Assembly (NCBI GenBank): GCA_027622315.1
Contig: JAQBZW010000004.1
Coordinates: 1-39,336 of the forward strand
Length of the DNA stretch: 39,336 bases
Direction: 5' to 3'
DNA from: Chloroflexota bacterium
Lineage (GTDB): Bacteria; Chloroflexota; Dehalococcoidia; UBA2979
The position numbers and the translations under genes are program-made. Of the stretch, positions 30,454-39,287 are shown in pieces. The number at the start of each line of letters is the position of its first letter. Positions within the stretch are counted from its first letter, which is position 1. The notes beneath the pieces were generated by a model, which saw nothing but the letters and a program-made list of their open reading frames with translations, did not search any database and was not told where the DNA came from.

Positions 30454-31152
30454 TCAGGCGGGGCGGGCCTCAGCCGATGGATCGCGTCGCGGGAGGGGCT
30501 CCGGGGCGCGGAGATTGCGGTTCGCCGTGCGCTTCAGGTGGTAGGTCATGCTCTGGAGGAAGAGCACGGGGTTGATATGCCGCAACTCCACGCCGGCCGG
30601 GACGACCACGCGCGTAGGCGCGTAGTTCAAGATCGCACGCACGCCGCCGTGCACGAGGCGGTCGGCAATCTCCTGTGCGATTGTGGATGGCACTGCGACG
30701 ACCGCGATGTCGGCCGGTCGCTGCCGCAGATCATCTTCGAGGTGCCCCGAGTCACGTACGACCACGCCCGCGACCTCGGTCCCGATGACCTTCCGGTCGG
30801 CGTCGTAGAGCGCGACGATGTCGAAGCCCTGATCCTCGAATCCCGGATACGAGGCGATCGCGCGGCCGAGGCGGCCGATCCCGACCACGACCACGCTCCA
30901 GCGCGTGTCGAGTCCGAGGATCACGCGCAACTCCTCGGTCAGTCGTGGCACCGAGTACCCACGGCCCTGTTTGCCGAAGCGACCGAAGTACGAAAGATCC
31001 TTGCGGATCTGTGCCGGGGTCACGCCGAGCTCCTCACCGAGCTCCTGTGACGACACCACAGCACGGCCTTCATACGAGAGGCGCGCGAGCAGGCGGTAAT
31101 AGACCGGCAAGCGGTCGATCACAACCTCGGGGATCTCTAGCGGCACGAGCAT
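30454..31152 (-). CDS. rex: Redox-sensing transcriptional repressor Rex
   Basis: IPEVVIDRLPVYYRLLARLSYEGRAVVSSQELGEELGVTPAQIRKDLSYFGRFGKQGRGYSVPRLTEELRVILGLD...VVVVGIGRLGRAIASYPGF. The track ORF over-extends upstream. Confidence 0.95.
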   Translation of the reverse strand: MLVPLEIPEVVIDRLPVYYRLLARLSYEGRAVVSSQELGEELGVTPAQIRKDLSYFGRFGKQGRGYSVPRLTEELRVILGLDTRWSVVVVGIGRLGRAIASYPGFEDQGFDIVALYDADRKVIGTEVAGVVVRDSGHLEDDLRQRPADIAVVAVPSTIAQEIADRLVHGGVRAILNYAPTRVVVPAGVELRHINPVLFLQSMTYHLKRTANRNLRAPEPLPRRDPSAEARPA

Positions 31153-31271
31153 TTCCTCGGGACTGAAGCCGTGACCCGTTCGGCCGTGACGTGGGGAATG
31201 CCAGGGCGGTGGGGTGGTGACTGTACGTCGCTGGTCATCATAACCGCCTCCCTTAGGTGTGCAATCTGTCA

Positions 31272-31308
31272 CGAATGATCGCGGCTGCGCCGCGGCCGCG
31301 ATCATTCG
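31272..31308. promoter_or_regulatory. 14-bp inverted repeat with 9-nt spacer in the rex/FGE-like divergent intergenic region
   Basis: CGAATGATCGCGGC-TGCGCCGCG-GCCGCGATCATTCG, perfect arms. Confidence 0.75.
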
Positions 31309-31344
31309 ACTGGTTCGTCCTCGGACGACTGCTAGGATCCCGCT

Positions 31345-32076
31345 GTGAGCGAGGATCCCCTTATTCAACGGCTGCTTCGGGAGGGGGCGAGCGCTACCCC
31401 CTTCGTCACCCTGGGGGGCGGCTCGTTCACGATGGGCTCGCATGAACGTCCGGACGAGGAGCCCGTTCACGAGGTGACCGTGCGCCCCTTTGCCGTGGCG
31501 CTCACGCCCGTGAGCAACCGCGAGTGGGCGCAGTTTCTCGAGGCGACGCAGCACGAACCTCCGCGCTTCGGGGACGACGAGCGCTTCAACCAGCCGGGAT
31601 GCCCGGTGGTCGGGATCAACTGGTTCGACGCCGTTGCCTACTGCTCGTGGCTGAGCGAGGTGCTCGGTCAGGACTGCCGGCTCCCGACCGAGGCCGAGCG
31701 GGAGTACGCGGCTCGGGGCGGCGTCCCCGAGGTGCTCTTTCCGTGGGGTAATGAGCCGTGGTCTGAGGGCGCGCACGCCTTTGGCGCGGCCGGAATGGAC
31801 CGCCCGCAGCCGCTCGGCTCGTCGCCGCCGAACGGCTTCGGCCTCTACCACGCTGCCGATAACGTTCACGAGTGGTGCAGCGACTGGTATCTGCCGGACG
31901 GGTACGCGTCGGCGGACCGGTTCGATCCGCGCGGACCGGCCGATGGTGTGCGGCGCGCGTCGCGTGGCGGATCGTGGCGTCACCGCATCAAGGTCTCGCG
32001 TATCGCCGCCCGCTCATCGCTCGGCCCCGAGCGCCGCTACAACGATTACGGGATGCGGGTATACCGCGAACTCTGA
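31345..32076 (+). CDS. Formylglycine-generating-enzyme (SUMF1) fold protein
   Basis: GTG start; FVTLGGGSFTMGSHERPDEEPVHEVTVRPFAVALTPVSNREWAQFLEAT...PVVGINWFDAVAYCSWLSEVLGQDCRLPTEAEREYAARGG...NVHEWCSDWY...SRGGSWRHRIKVSRIAARSS. Confidence 0.92.
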   Translation: MSEDPLIQRLLREGASATPFVTLGGGSFTMGSHERPDEEPVHEVTVRPFAVALTPVSNREWAQFLEATQHEPPRFGDDERFNQPGCPVVGINWFDAVAYCSWLSEVLGQDCRLPTEAEREYAARGGVPEVLFPWGNEPWSEGAHAFGAAGMDRPQPLGSSPPNGFGLYHAADNVHEWCSDWYLPDGYASADRFDPRGPADGVRRASRGGSWRHRIKVSRIAARSSLGPERRYNDYGMRVYREL

Positions 32077-32090
32077 CGCGTGCCCCGGCG

Positions 32091-32135
32091 AGCGGTCACC
32101 CGGGGAGCAGTCACCCGGGGAGCAGTCACCCGGGG
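32091..32135. repeat. 15-bp tandem repeat, 3 copies (AGCRGTCACCCGGGG)
   Basis: agcggtcacccgggg / agcagtcacccgggg / agcagtcacccgggg, just 3' of the FGE-like stop codon. Confidence 0.95.
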
Positions 32136-32145
32136 AGGACAGGGC

Positions 32146-32577
32146 TCATTGCGGGTCCGTCCTGCGAGCCCGGCGCGTGCGCGAGGCCTGGACTGGTCGG
32201 ATCAGCGTTCTGAGCACAAGCGATCCCAGCAGGAACCCGACGACGGCGCCCGCCATGTCGAGCAGCCAGTGGGTCATGTTCGGGTCGCGACCGACCGGCC
32301 CCTGGAGCAGCTCCGTCGCGGCGGCGAACAACCAGAAGCCAAAGAAGGCGGCGCCGAGCGAGCTGCGCGGAAAGCGGCGAGCACGTGCGCTCACCGCGAA
32401 GCGCAGCGCGGACGCGACACCCAGTGCCGCGAACAGCGCGAAATGGCCGACGCCGGCGTCGATGTTGAAGCCGCTGGCGAGGAGCGTGTCGGGCGGGCTC
32501 AACGTCAGCGCCAGGATCGCCGCCGCCGCGAGCACCATCGCCGCATCGGCCAGTCTTCTGAGGCGCCGCGGCGTCAT
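32146..32577 (-). CDS. VanZ-like membrane protein
   Basis: MTPRRLRRLADAAMVLAAAAILALTLSPPDTLLASGFNIDAGVGHFALFAALGVASALRF...AATELLQGPVGRDPNMTHWLLDMAGAVVGFLLG, VanZ pattern. Confidence 0.75.
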   Translation of the reverse strand: MTPRRLRRLADAAMVLAAAAILALTLSPPDTLLASGFNIDAGVGHFALFAALGVASALRFAVSARARRFPRSSLGAAFFGFWLFAAATELLQGPVGRDPNMTHWLLDMAGAVVGFLLGSLVLRTLIRPVQASRTRRARRTDPQ

Positions 32578-32734
32578 GCCCCGAGCGTACGGGGCGCGCT
32601 GACTACAACGTATCGCCCGGTCCTGAGCACTGGCGCACCCGTACATTGGGGACGGCTGCCGGGCGATCCGTGGTCCGAGTGGGGACCGGCCTCGCCGCGC
32701 CTACTCGGCGCTGGGTTGCGAAGAAGTGTGCGAG

Positions 32735-32761
32735 TCCGCCGCGCAGACGCTGCGCGGCGGA
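32735..32761. repeat. GC-rich perfect hairpin (12-bp stem, 3-nt loop) upstream of the alpha/beta hydrolase
   Basis: TCCGCCGCGCAG-ACG-CTGCGCGGCGGA. Confidence 0.85.
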
Positions 32762-32861
32762 AGTCCGCCAGGCGGCGCCCGAAGGTGTAGAACAGCACGA
32801 CTGGCTGCGCGGACGTGGCCGGGCGCCGAACGCATCGACGATCAGGCAAGGGAGCCCATGC

Positions 32862-33662
32862 ATGCCGCTCATGGATCTCGGCGATGTGCAGCTGCACTAC
32901 GAGGAGCGTGGCTCCAGTCGCACCGCGTACGTCTTCTGCCACGGGCTCGGCGGCAGCGGCGAGGGCTTCGAGCGCGATGACATGGACTGGTACGCCGAGC
33001 GCTTCCGCACGGTGTCGTGGGACAACCGAGGACTCGGCCGCTCGGGGCAAGCGACGAAGTATTCGCTCCCGCTCTACGCCTCCGACCTCGATCGCCTGCT
33101 CGACCGGCTGGGCATCGAGCGCGCCGTCGTGCACGGCGTCTCGTGGGGCGGCGTGGTGGTCCAGCGCTTCGCGCTGGACTTCCCGCAGCGTTGCGCGGCG
33201 ATCGTGCTCGACTCGACGTCGAGCGAGGTCAACGCCGCCGCGAGCGAGAACTGGTACCTCCGGGGCGAGGTTGCGCGGCTGGGGGCGGAGGCGGTGGCCG
33301 GTCGCGAGGCGGCGCCGGCGTTCGCCGGTCACCAGACGGTGACGGCAGCGGTGGCAGGCCCCGCGGTGAGCCCCGAACATGTGAACTCGTATGTCGCGGA
33401 AGCGCGTGCCACGGCCGGCTTGCGGGAGCATCCCCTCACGCCGTACCTCGTGCGTATCTCCTGCCCGACGCTGGTAGTCGGCGGCGGCAAGGACACGGTC
33501 GCGGGAGCGGGCGGATCGGTGGTGATCGCACGCACCGTGCCGGGCGCGCGGCTCGAAATCCTGCAGGACGCCGGCCACGGCGTGTACCGCCAGGCGCCGG
33601 AGCAATTCCGCGCGCTGCTCATGGAGTTCCTCGCGACGCACGGTCTCGGGCCGGCCATCTAA
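32862..33662 (+). CDS. Alpha/beta hydrolase
   Basis: VQLHYEERGSSRTAYVFCHGLGGSGEGF...SWDNRGLGRSG...AVVHGVSWGGVVVQRFALDFPQR; late His in LQDAGHGVYRQAPEQF. Confidence 0.93.
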   Translation: MPLMDLGDVQLHYEERGSSRTAYVFCHGLGGSGEGFERDDMDWYAERFRTVSWDNRGLGRSGQATKYSLPLYASDLDRLLDRLGIERAVVHGVSWGGVVVQRFALDFPQRCAAIVLDSTSSEVNAAASENWYLRGEVARLGAEAVAGREAAPAFAGHQTVTAAVAGPAVSPEHVNSYVAEARATAGLREHPLTPYLVRISCPTLVVGGGKDTVAGAGGSVVIARTVPGARLEILQDAGHGVYRQAPEQFRALLMEFLATHGLGPAI

Positions 33663-33829
33663 GCGCGGGCCCGTCTCGGCCGCGCCCCGGCGGTGACGTA
33701 CAGATCGCTCCTTATGGCGTGAGAAGCGCGTACGTGGGAGTATCTGTGGCCCGCGGATCGCTCGTAGACCCGCAACCCTAGCCGTCGGCGCGCGCGTCCC
33801 AGCCCGCGCCCGAGTCGATGGAACGAAGC

Positions 33830-34897
33830 ATGACCGACATTGCCTCCACCCCGGTTACCACGGACTTGAACATTGGAAGCACGGATCCGCTGATCTCCCC
33901 GGACGACCTTGCCCGGGAGGTGCCCGGCAGTGCGCGAGCACTGGAAGCCATCGTGCGTGGCCGCAATGAGATCGCTGCGGTGCTGCGTGGCGAGGACAAG
34001 CGTCTGCTGGTGATCACCGGGCCGTGTTCGATTCACGACGAACAGGCCGGCCTGGAATACGCCTCGCGGCTCGCGGAGCTGTCGGAGCGCGTGCGCGACC
34101 AGATCCTGATTGTGATGCGCGTCTACTTCGAGAAGCCACGCACGGTGCTCGGGTGGAAGGGCATGGTCTACGACCCCCACCTCGACGGCTCGTTCGCGAT
34201 CGGGGAGGGGCTGCACAGGGCCCGCGGGTTGTTGCTCAAGATCGCCGAGATGGGAATCCCCACCGCGACGGAGTTCCTCGACCCGATCGTGCCGCAGTAC
34301 CTCTCGGATCTGGTGAGCTGGGCTGCCGTGGGCGCCCGCACCACCGAGAGCCAGACGCACCGCCAGATGGCGAGCGGGCTGAGCATGCCGGTTGGCTTCA
34401 AGAACACCACCGCCGGGAGCGTGAAGATCGCCGCCGACGCGATCCAGGCCGCACAAGCCGCGCAGGCATTTCTGGGGATCGACCACCAGGGCCGAACGGC
34501 CGTGATCCACACCACGGGCAACGCCAGCAGCCACCTCGTGCTGCGCGGCAGCGACGACGGTCCGAACTACGAGGCAGCCGCCGTCGCCTCGGCGCTGGAA
34601 ACCTTGCGCAAGGCAAATCTGGAGCCACGTCTGATCGTCGACTGCTCCCACATGAACGCCGCGAAGGACCACACGCGCGAGGGTGGCGTCTTCCGCGATG
34701 TGCTGGAGCAGCGGCTCGCCGGGAACGACGGCATCGTCGGTGTGATGCTCGAGAGTCACCTCTTCGAGGGCAGCCAGCCGCTCGGCGACGGCAAGTCGCT
34801 GAAGTACGGCGTCTCGGTCACGGACGCCTGCATCGGCTGGGACGAGACCGAGACGCTGATCACGGACGCCCAACGCCAGCTCGGCGCCGCGCAATAA
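33830..34897 (+). CDS. aroG: 3-deoxy-7-phosphoheptulonate (DAHP) synthase, type I alpha (AroFGH-like)
   Basis: LLVITGPCSIHDEQAGLEYASRL...VMRVYFEKPRTVLGWKGMVYDPHLDGS...IPTATEFLDPIVPQYLSDLVSWAAVGARTTESQTHRQMASGLSMPVGFKN...SHMNAAKDH. Confidence 0.96.
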   Translation: MTDIASTPVTTDLNIGSTDPLISPDDLAREVPGSARALEAIVRGRNEIAAVLRGEDKRLLVITGPCSIHDEQAGLEYASRLAELSERVRDQILIVMRVYFEKPRTVLGWKGMVYDPHLDGSFAIGEGLHRARGLLLKIAEMGIPTATEFLDPIVPQYLSDLVSWAAVGARTTESQTHRQMASGLSMPVGFKNTTAGSVKIAADAIQAAQAAQAFLGIDHQGRTAVIHTTGNASSHLVLRGSDDGPNYEAAAVASALETLRKANLEPRLIVDCSHMNAAKDHTREGGVFRDVLEQRLAGNDGIVGVMLESHLFEGSQPLGDGKSLKYGVSVTDACIGWDETETLITDAQRQLGAAQ

Positions 34898-34969
34898 CGC
34901 GACCGGCCTGAAGACTCCGGGCGGGATCTGCCGGGGCGCTACGGGAGAGACCGGGGCTGCGCCGCCGGC

Positions 34970-35905
34970 TCAGGGCGTGATCACCGGCAATTCGAGCTCA
35001 TCGGGCATGCGGAACTCGATCGTTTCAGTGGCGACCACCACCGGCTCCACGCGCGTCACGCCGCGCGCCCGCAGGTCGTCGATGATCGGATCGAGCAGCT
35101 CATCGGGGACGGACGCACCGGCGGTCAGTCCCACCACGCCCACTCCCTCGTACCACGCCGGATCGATCTCCTCGATGCCGTCCACGCGGTACGCGGGTGT
35201 GCCGGTGCCGGCGGCGACCTCACGCAGGCGCACGCTGTTCGAAGAGTTCGACGAGCCGACCACGATCACGAGGTCCGCGCGCTGCGCGATTGCGCGCACC
35301 GCAGCCTGACGGTTCGTCGTGGCGTAACAAATGTCGTTGCGGATCTGCGCCTGCGGGTGACGCGCACGAATGGCGTCAATCGTCGCCGCGGTGTCGTCCA
35401 CGGAGAGCGTTGTCTGCGTGACCACGAACACCGGCCGCCCCGTGTCGTCCAGCCGCTCGACGTCGGACACTGAGTCGACGACGCGCGTGCGCTCGGGAGC
35501 CTCACCCTTCGTGCCCTCGACCTCATCGTGCCCCTCGTGGCCAACGAGCAGGACGTCGAAGCCGTCCTTCGCTGCCTTGCGCGTCTCGAGGTGCACCTTC
35601 GTGACGAGCGGGCAGGTGGCGTCGATCACGCGGAGCTGCTTCGCACGCGCCTGCTCGACGACCGCGGGCGACACCCCGTGCGCGGAGAAGACGATGCGCG
35701 CGCCATCAGGCACCTGATCGATCGTGTCTACGAAGATGGTTCCGCGTTGGCGAAATGAGTCGACCACGTAGCGGTTGTGCACGATCTCGTGGAACGCGTA
35801 GATCGGGGCCGCTTCGCGGTCGAGCACGCGGTCGAGCACGTCGATCGCGCGTACGACACCGGCGCAGAAGCCACGTGGTTCGGCGAGCAGAAGCGTGTGC
35901 GGCAT
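34970..35905 (-). CDS. ispH: 4-hydroxy-3-methylbut-2-enyl diphosphate reductase
   Basis: LLLAEPRGFCAGVVRAIDVLDRVL...AFHEIVHNRYVVDSFRQRGTIFVD...VIDATCPLVTKVHLE...NDICYATTNRQAAVR...GSSNSSNSVRLREVA. Confidence 0.97.
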   Translation of the reverse strand: MPHTLLLAEPRGFCAGVVRAIDVLDRVLDREAAPIYAFHEIVHNRYVVDSFRQRGTIFVDTIDQVPDGARIVFSAHGVSPAVVEQARAKQLRVIDATCPLVTKVHLETRKAAKDGFDVLLVGHEGHDEVEGTKGEAPERTRVVDSVSDVERLDDTGRPVFVVTQTTLSVDDTAATIDAIRARHPQAQIRNDICYATTNRQAAVRAIAQRADLVIVVGSSNSSNSVRLREVAAGTGTPAYRVDGIEEIDPAWYEGVGVVGLTAGASVPDELLDPIIDDLRARGVTRVEPVVVATETIEFRMPDELELPVITP

Positions 35906-35933
35906 GTGGACCCCAGGGCTGCGCGACCAGTGT

Positions 35934-35965
35934 ATCCGGCGCCGTCGTCAGGGAAGGCGCCGGAT
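35934..35965. terminator. Candidate hairpin between copA and ispH
   Basis: ATCCGGCGCC-GTCGTCAGGGAA-GGCGCCGGAT, perfect 10-bp stem, 12-nt loop, no U-tract; 15 nt beyond the copA stop. Confidence 0.4.
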
Positions 35966-35979
35966 GTGGCGTGTGCTAG

Positions 35980-38352
35980 CTAGCTGAGCTTCATGCGGCG
36001 TAATCGCAGGCTGTTCGACATCACGGAGACGCTGCTCAGCGCCATCGCCGCGGCGGCGGCGATCGGGTTGAGGAACCCGCGCTCGCCGAACACGGGTTGG
36101 AGCACGGCCGGGACCTCGCTCAGACCGAGCAACCCGGTGAACACGACATAACCGAGTCCGGCCGCCACCGGAATCAGCAGCACGTTGTAGCCGAACGCCC
36201 AGCCGAGGTTCTGCCACATCACCCGCATTGTCGCGCGGCTGGTTCCGATCGCGGCGGCGATACCGTGGAGGTCGGGCCGCATCAGCGTGACCGCTGCCGT
36301 CTCCATGGCGACGTCCGTGCCGGTCCCGATCGCGATCCCGACGTCGGCCGCCGCCAGGGCGGGTGCGTCGTTGATGCCATCGCCGACCATCGCCACCACG
36401 TGGCCGTCGCGCTGCAGCTCGCCGACGATGCGCGACTTGTCCTCGGGGCGCACGCGCGCCACGACGCGATCGATCCCGACCGCGCTCGCCACGGCCCGCG
36501 CGGGGGCCTCGGCGTCGCCCGTCAGCATCACCACGTCGACGCCGAGCGCACGCAGGCGGGCAAGGCCGTCCGCCGCGGTGTCGCGCACGCGATCCGCGAG
36601 CGCGACCACGCCCGCCGGCACGCCATCGACGGCGACACGCACCGGCGTTTCCCCGCGCTCGGCTGCCGCGTTGACGAGGAAGTCCATGCGCAGCCCGCCG
36701 CGCGTGGCAGTGGGCACTCCGTGCGCGGCGAGCAGCTCGGCGTTGCCGACCAGCACGCGCCGGCCGTCGACGGTGGCGATCACGCCCTGGCCCGTCACCG
36801 CCTCGAACGTGTCAGGCCAGTCGAGCGTGATCTGCCGGAGTTCGGCTTCGCGCACGAACGCCGTTGCGTACGGGTGCTCGGACCCGCGCTCGGCTGAGGC
36901 CACGAGCCGAAGCAGCGTGTCGCCGTCGACGGGAGCGTCCGGCGCAAGCTCCACGCTCGTCACCGCCGGCCGGCCCTCGGTGATCGTGCCGGTCTTGTCG
37001 ACGACCACGGTGTCGATCGCTCTCGCGCGCTGGAGTGCGTCGGCGTGGCGGAAGAGCACGCCCTGCTGAGCCGCGCGCCCGGTGCCGACCATGACCGCAG
37101 TCGGCGTGGCGAGCCCGAGCGCGCATGGGCAGGCGATGATTAGCACCGCGACGGCGTTGAGGATCGCGATCGTGAACGCCGGCTCCGGGCCGAATACCAG
37201 CCAACCGAGGAACGTGAGCGCCGCGATCACGAAGACGATCGGGACGAACACACTCGCGATGCGGTCGGCCAGGCCCTGGATCGGGGCCTTCGACCCCTGG
37301 GCCTCCTCGACGAGCCGCACGATCCGTGCGAGCGCGGAGTCCGCGCCGACGGCGGTCGCCCGTACGCGCAGCAACCCGTTCGTGTTCATCGTGGCGCCGA
37401 AGACGTGATCGCCCGGCTGCTTCGCCACAGGCACCGACTCGCCGGTGAGCATCGACTCGTCGACGGCGGAGGCGCCCTCGGTGACCTCACCATCGACGGG
37501 GATCTGTTCGCTCGGCCGTACCAGCACGATGTCGCCGGGCTGCACCGCCTTCACGGGGATCTCGAACTCCTCCCCGTTCTCGATCACGCGCGCGGTGTGC
37601 GGGCGGAGCGCGATCAACGCACGCACCGCGGCGCCGGTCTGGCCCTTCGCGCGCGCTTCGAGCAGCCGCCCGAAGAGGATCAGGCCGATGATCGCGGCCG
37701 CGGTGTCATAGAACACAGCCGGCTCGATGCCGGCGATGCCCTCGAATATTGAGGGGGCGAACGTCGCGATCGTGGAGTAGCCGAAGGCCGCGGTGGTACC
37801 GGCGGCGACGAGCGTGTTCATGTCGGTCGAGCCGTGCCGGCCGACGCGCCACGCGCCGATGTAGAACTCGCGTCCCGCCCACAGCTGCACGGGCAGCGCG
37901 AGTGCGAAGAAGAGTGGGTGCAACACGCGCGCGGGGATCATGTGCATCAGGTCGGGGAAGATCCACGTGAGCGGCATCCAGGCCACAAGGCCCGCCGCCG
38001 TCGCCAGCGCATAGATGGTGCGGCGCTTCAGCGCGGTGTATTCGGCCCGCCGCGCCGAATCGAGTCGATCGCGCGCACTCTCCTCTTCCGCCTCGTCGGG
38101 CAGCCACAACTCGTAGCCTGCTCGCTCGACCGCCTCCTTGAGCGCGCTGATCTGGCGGCCGCCGACGACCGTCGCCTCTTCGGTCGCGAGGTTCACCGAC
38201 GCACGCTCGACGCCCGCCACGCCGGCGAGCGCCTTCTCCACTCGGCGCACGCACGAGGCGCAGTGCATTCCGCGCACGACGAAGCGGTGCGCGTCCGGTG
38301 TCGCCGGGCCGCCGTCGACGGGGGCCGCGGTGGTCATGGTCGTGTCTGCCAT
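35980..38352 (-). CDS. copA: Copper-type heavy-metal-translocating P1B ATPase
   Basis: 790 aa; [87 protein letters not shown]. Confidence 0.97.
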   Translation of the reverse strand: MADTTMTTAAPVDGGPATPDAHRFVVRGMHCASCVRRVEKALAGVAGVERASVNLATEEATVVGGRQISALKEAVERAGYELWLPDEAEEESARDRLDSARRAEYTALKRRTIYALATAAGLVAWMPLTWIFPDLMHMIPARVLHPLFFALALPVQLWAGREFYIGAWRVGRHGSTDMNTLVAAGTTAAFGYSTIATFAPSIFEGIAGIEPAVFYDTAAAIIGLILFGRLLEARAKGQTGAAVRALIALRPHTARVIENGEEFEIPVKAVQPGDIVLVRPSEQIPVDGEVTEGASAVDESMLTGESVPVAKQPGDHVFGATMNTNGLLRVRATAVGADSALARIVRLVEEAQGSKAPIQGLADRIASVFVPIVFVIAALTFLGWLVFGPEPAFTIAILNAVAVLIIACPCALGLATPTAVMVGTGRAAQQGVLFRHADALQRARAIDTVVVDKTGTITEGRPAVTSVELAPDAPVDGDTLLRLVASAERGSEHPYATAFVREAELRQITLDWPDTFEAVTGQGVIATVDGRRVLVGNAELLAAHGVPTATRGGLRMDFLVNAAAERGETPVRVAVDGVPAGVVALADRVRDTAADGLARLRALGVDVVMLTGDAEAPARAVASAVGIDRVVARVRPEDKSRIVGELQRDGHVVAMVGDGINDAPALAAADVGIAIGTGTDVAMETAAVTLMRPDLHGIAAAIGTSRATMRVMWQNLGWAFGYNVLLIPVAAGLGYVVFTGLLGLSEVPAVLQPVFGERGFLNPIAAAAAMALSSVSVMSNSLRLRRMKLS

Positions 38353-38413
38353 TGCAGCGTTGCTTCCTCTCGATCAGCGGGTGCGTTGCCACGCGAGCGG
38401 GTCGCGAGCACCG

Positions 38414-38680
38414 TCAACGATTGGCCAGCCCGTACAGCTCGACGAGCTCGTTCAGTACTGGCTCGGCGTCGCCCGCCGAGATCGCGTCCATGACGCAGTG
38501 GTGGAGATGGCCGTCGAGCATCTTCGACTCGAGCTTCTCGATCGCGCGGCGCACCGCAAACGTCTGCTTCATGACGTCCACGCAGTACGTGTCCTGCTCC
38601 ACCATGCGGCGGATTCCGGCGAGGTGCCCCTCTACGTATGCGAGCCGCTTCAGCACATCTTCCTTCGTCACGTCATCCAC
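38414..38680 (-). CDS. csoR: CsoR-family copper-sensing transcriptional repressor
   Basis: GTG start; MDDVTKEDVLKRLAYVEGHLAGIRRMVEQDTYCVDVMKQTFAVRRAIEKLESKMLDGHLHHCVMDAI. C33/H58/C62 spacing equals the Cu(I) C-H-C site of M. tuberculosis CsoR (36/61/65). Confidence 0.93.
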   Translation of the reverse strand: MDDVTKEDVLKRLAYVEGHLAGIRRMVEQDTYCVDVMKQTFAVRRAIEKLESKMLDGHLHHCVMDAISAGDAEPVLNELVELYGLANR

Positions 38681-39287
38681 GCTGCATGTCCCCGCCGTCT
38701 GCGTCCGGAATCGCGAGCGCGACCTCGAGCGGCTGACCCCAGGGCATCGCGACCGGGGCGACCTCCACTCGGTACGACGTGACGTTGTCCAGCCGCGCGC
38801 GCAGCCGTTCCCCGGCATCGCGTCCGACGAGCATGTGGTTGCCGCAGCAGCAGCTCTCGGCCGCGGGGTCGGCCTGCGCACGATCGAGGGCGAAGCCCGC
38901 GTCGCATCCGCAGTAACAGTCGTAGTTCACATCGGCGCCCGCCTGGGTGCGTGTCACGCGGTAGGCCGGCTGCCAGCCGACCGCGCGCGGGTCGCCACCC
39001 GCCGTGTGCGTCGCGTCGCTCGGCGAAGCCAACTCGTCGGCGTCGGCGTCGGCGTCGGCGCCTGCGGTCGCGGCGTCGGAGGCGTCCGCCAGGGGGTAGC
39101 CCGCGTCTGAAAGTGCGCTGGCGAGGGCGTCGAGGGCACCGCCCGTGGCGAGGTCTACGACGAACGCGCGCGCGTCCGGGTCGCCGGAGACGAAGCTGGC
39201 GCCGTCGACGGCGTCAGCCGTCCGGCGAATGGTCGCGATGCAATGATCGCAGGTGATGTCGGGGGCGTGGAGGGTGACGCGGGGCAC
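38673..39287 (-). CDS. HMA-like N-terminal domain fused via an acidic Ala/Asp linker to a Cys-rich C-terminal domain
   Basis: 204 aa from GTG with upstream GGAAGGAG SD; DITCDHCIATIRR...AGADADADADELASP...VNYDCYCGCDAGFALDRAQADPAAESCCCGNHMLVG; overlaps the csoR start by 8 nt. Confidence 0.8.
   Translation of the reverse strand: MPRVTLHAPDITCDHCIATIRRTADAVDGASFVSGDPDARAFVVDLATGGALDALASALSDAGYPLADASDAATAGADADADADELASPSDATHTAGGDPRAVGWQPAYRVTRTQAGADVNYDCYCGCDAGFALDRAQADPAAESCCCGNHMLVGRDAGERLRARLDNVTSYRVEVAPVAMPWGQPLEVALAIPDADGGDMQRG
39034..39060. repeat. Hexanucleotide tandem repeat (GTCGGC)n, about 4.5 copies, encoding the Ala-Asp linker
   Basis: Run gtcggcgtcggcgtcggcgtcggcg on the + strand within the HMA/Cys-rich CDS. 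Confidence 0.9.

Noticed and set aside
31272-31308. Canonical Rex operator
   Set aside because: The arms do not resemble TTGTGAA-N6-TTCACAA, so no Rex site is claimed.
30454-31983. 509-aa form of the rex ORF
   Set aside because: Only the part from about 31152 downward is Rex. The upstream extension is antisense to the FGE-like gene and crosses the intergenic inverted repeat.
32091-32135. CRISPR array
   Set aside because: The 15-bp units are directly abutting with no spacers, and there are only three copies.
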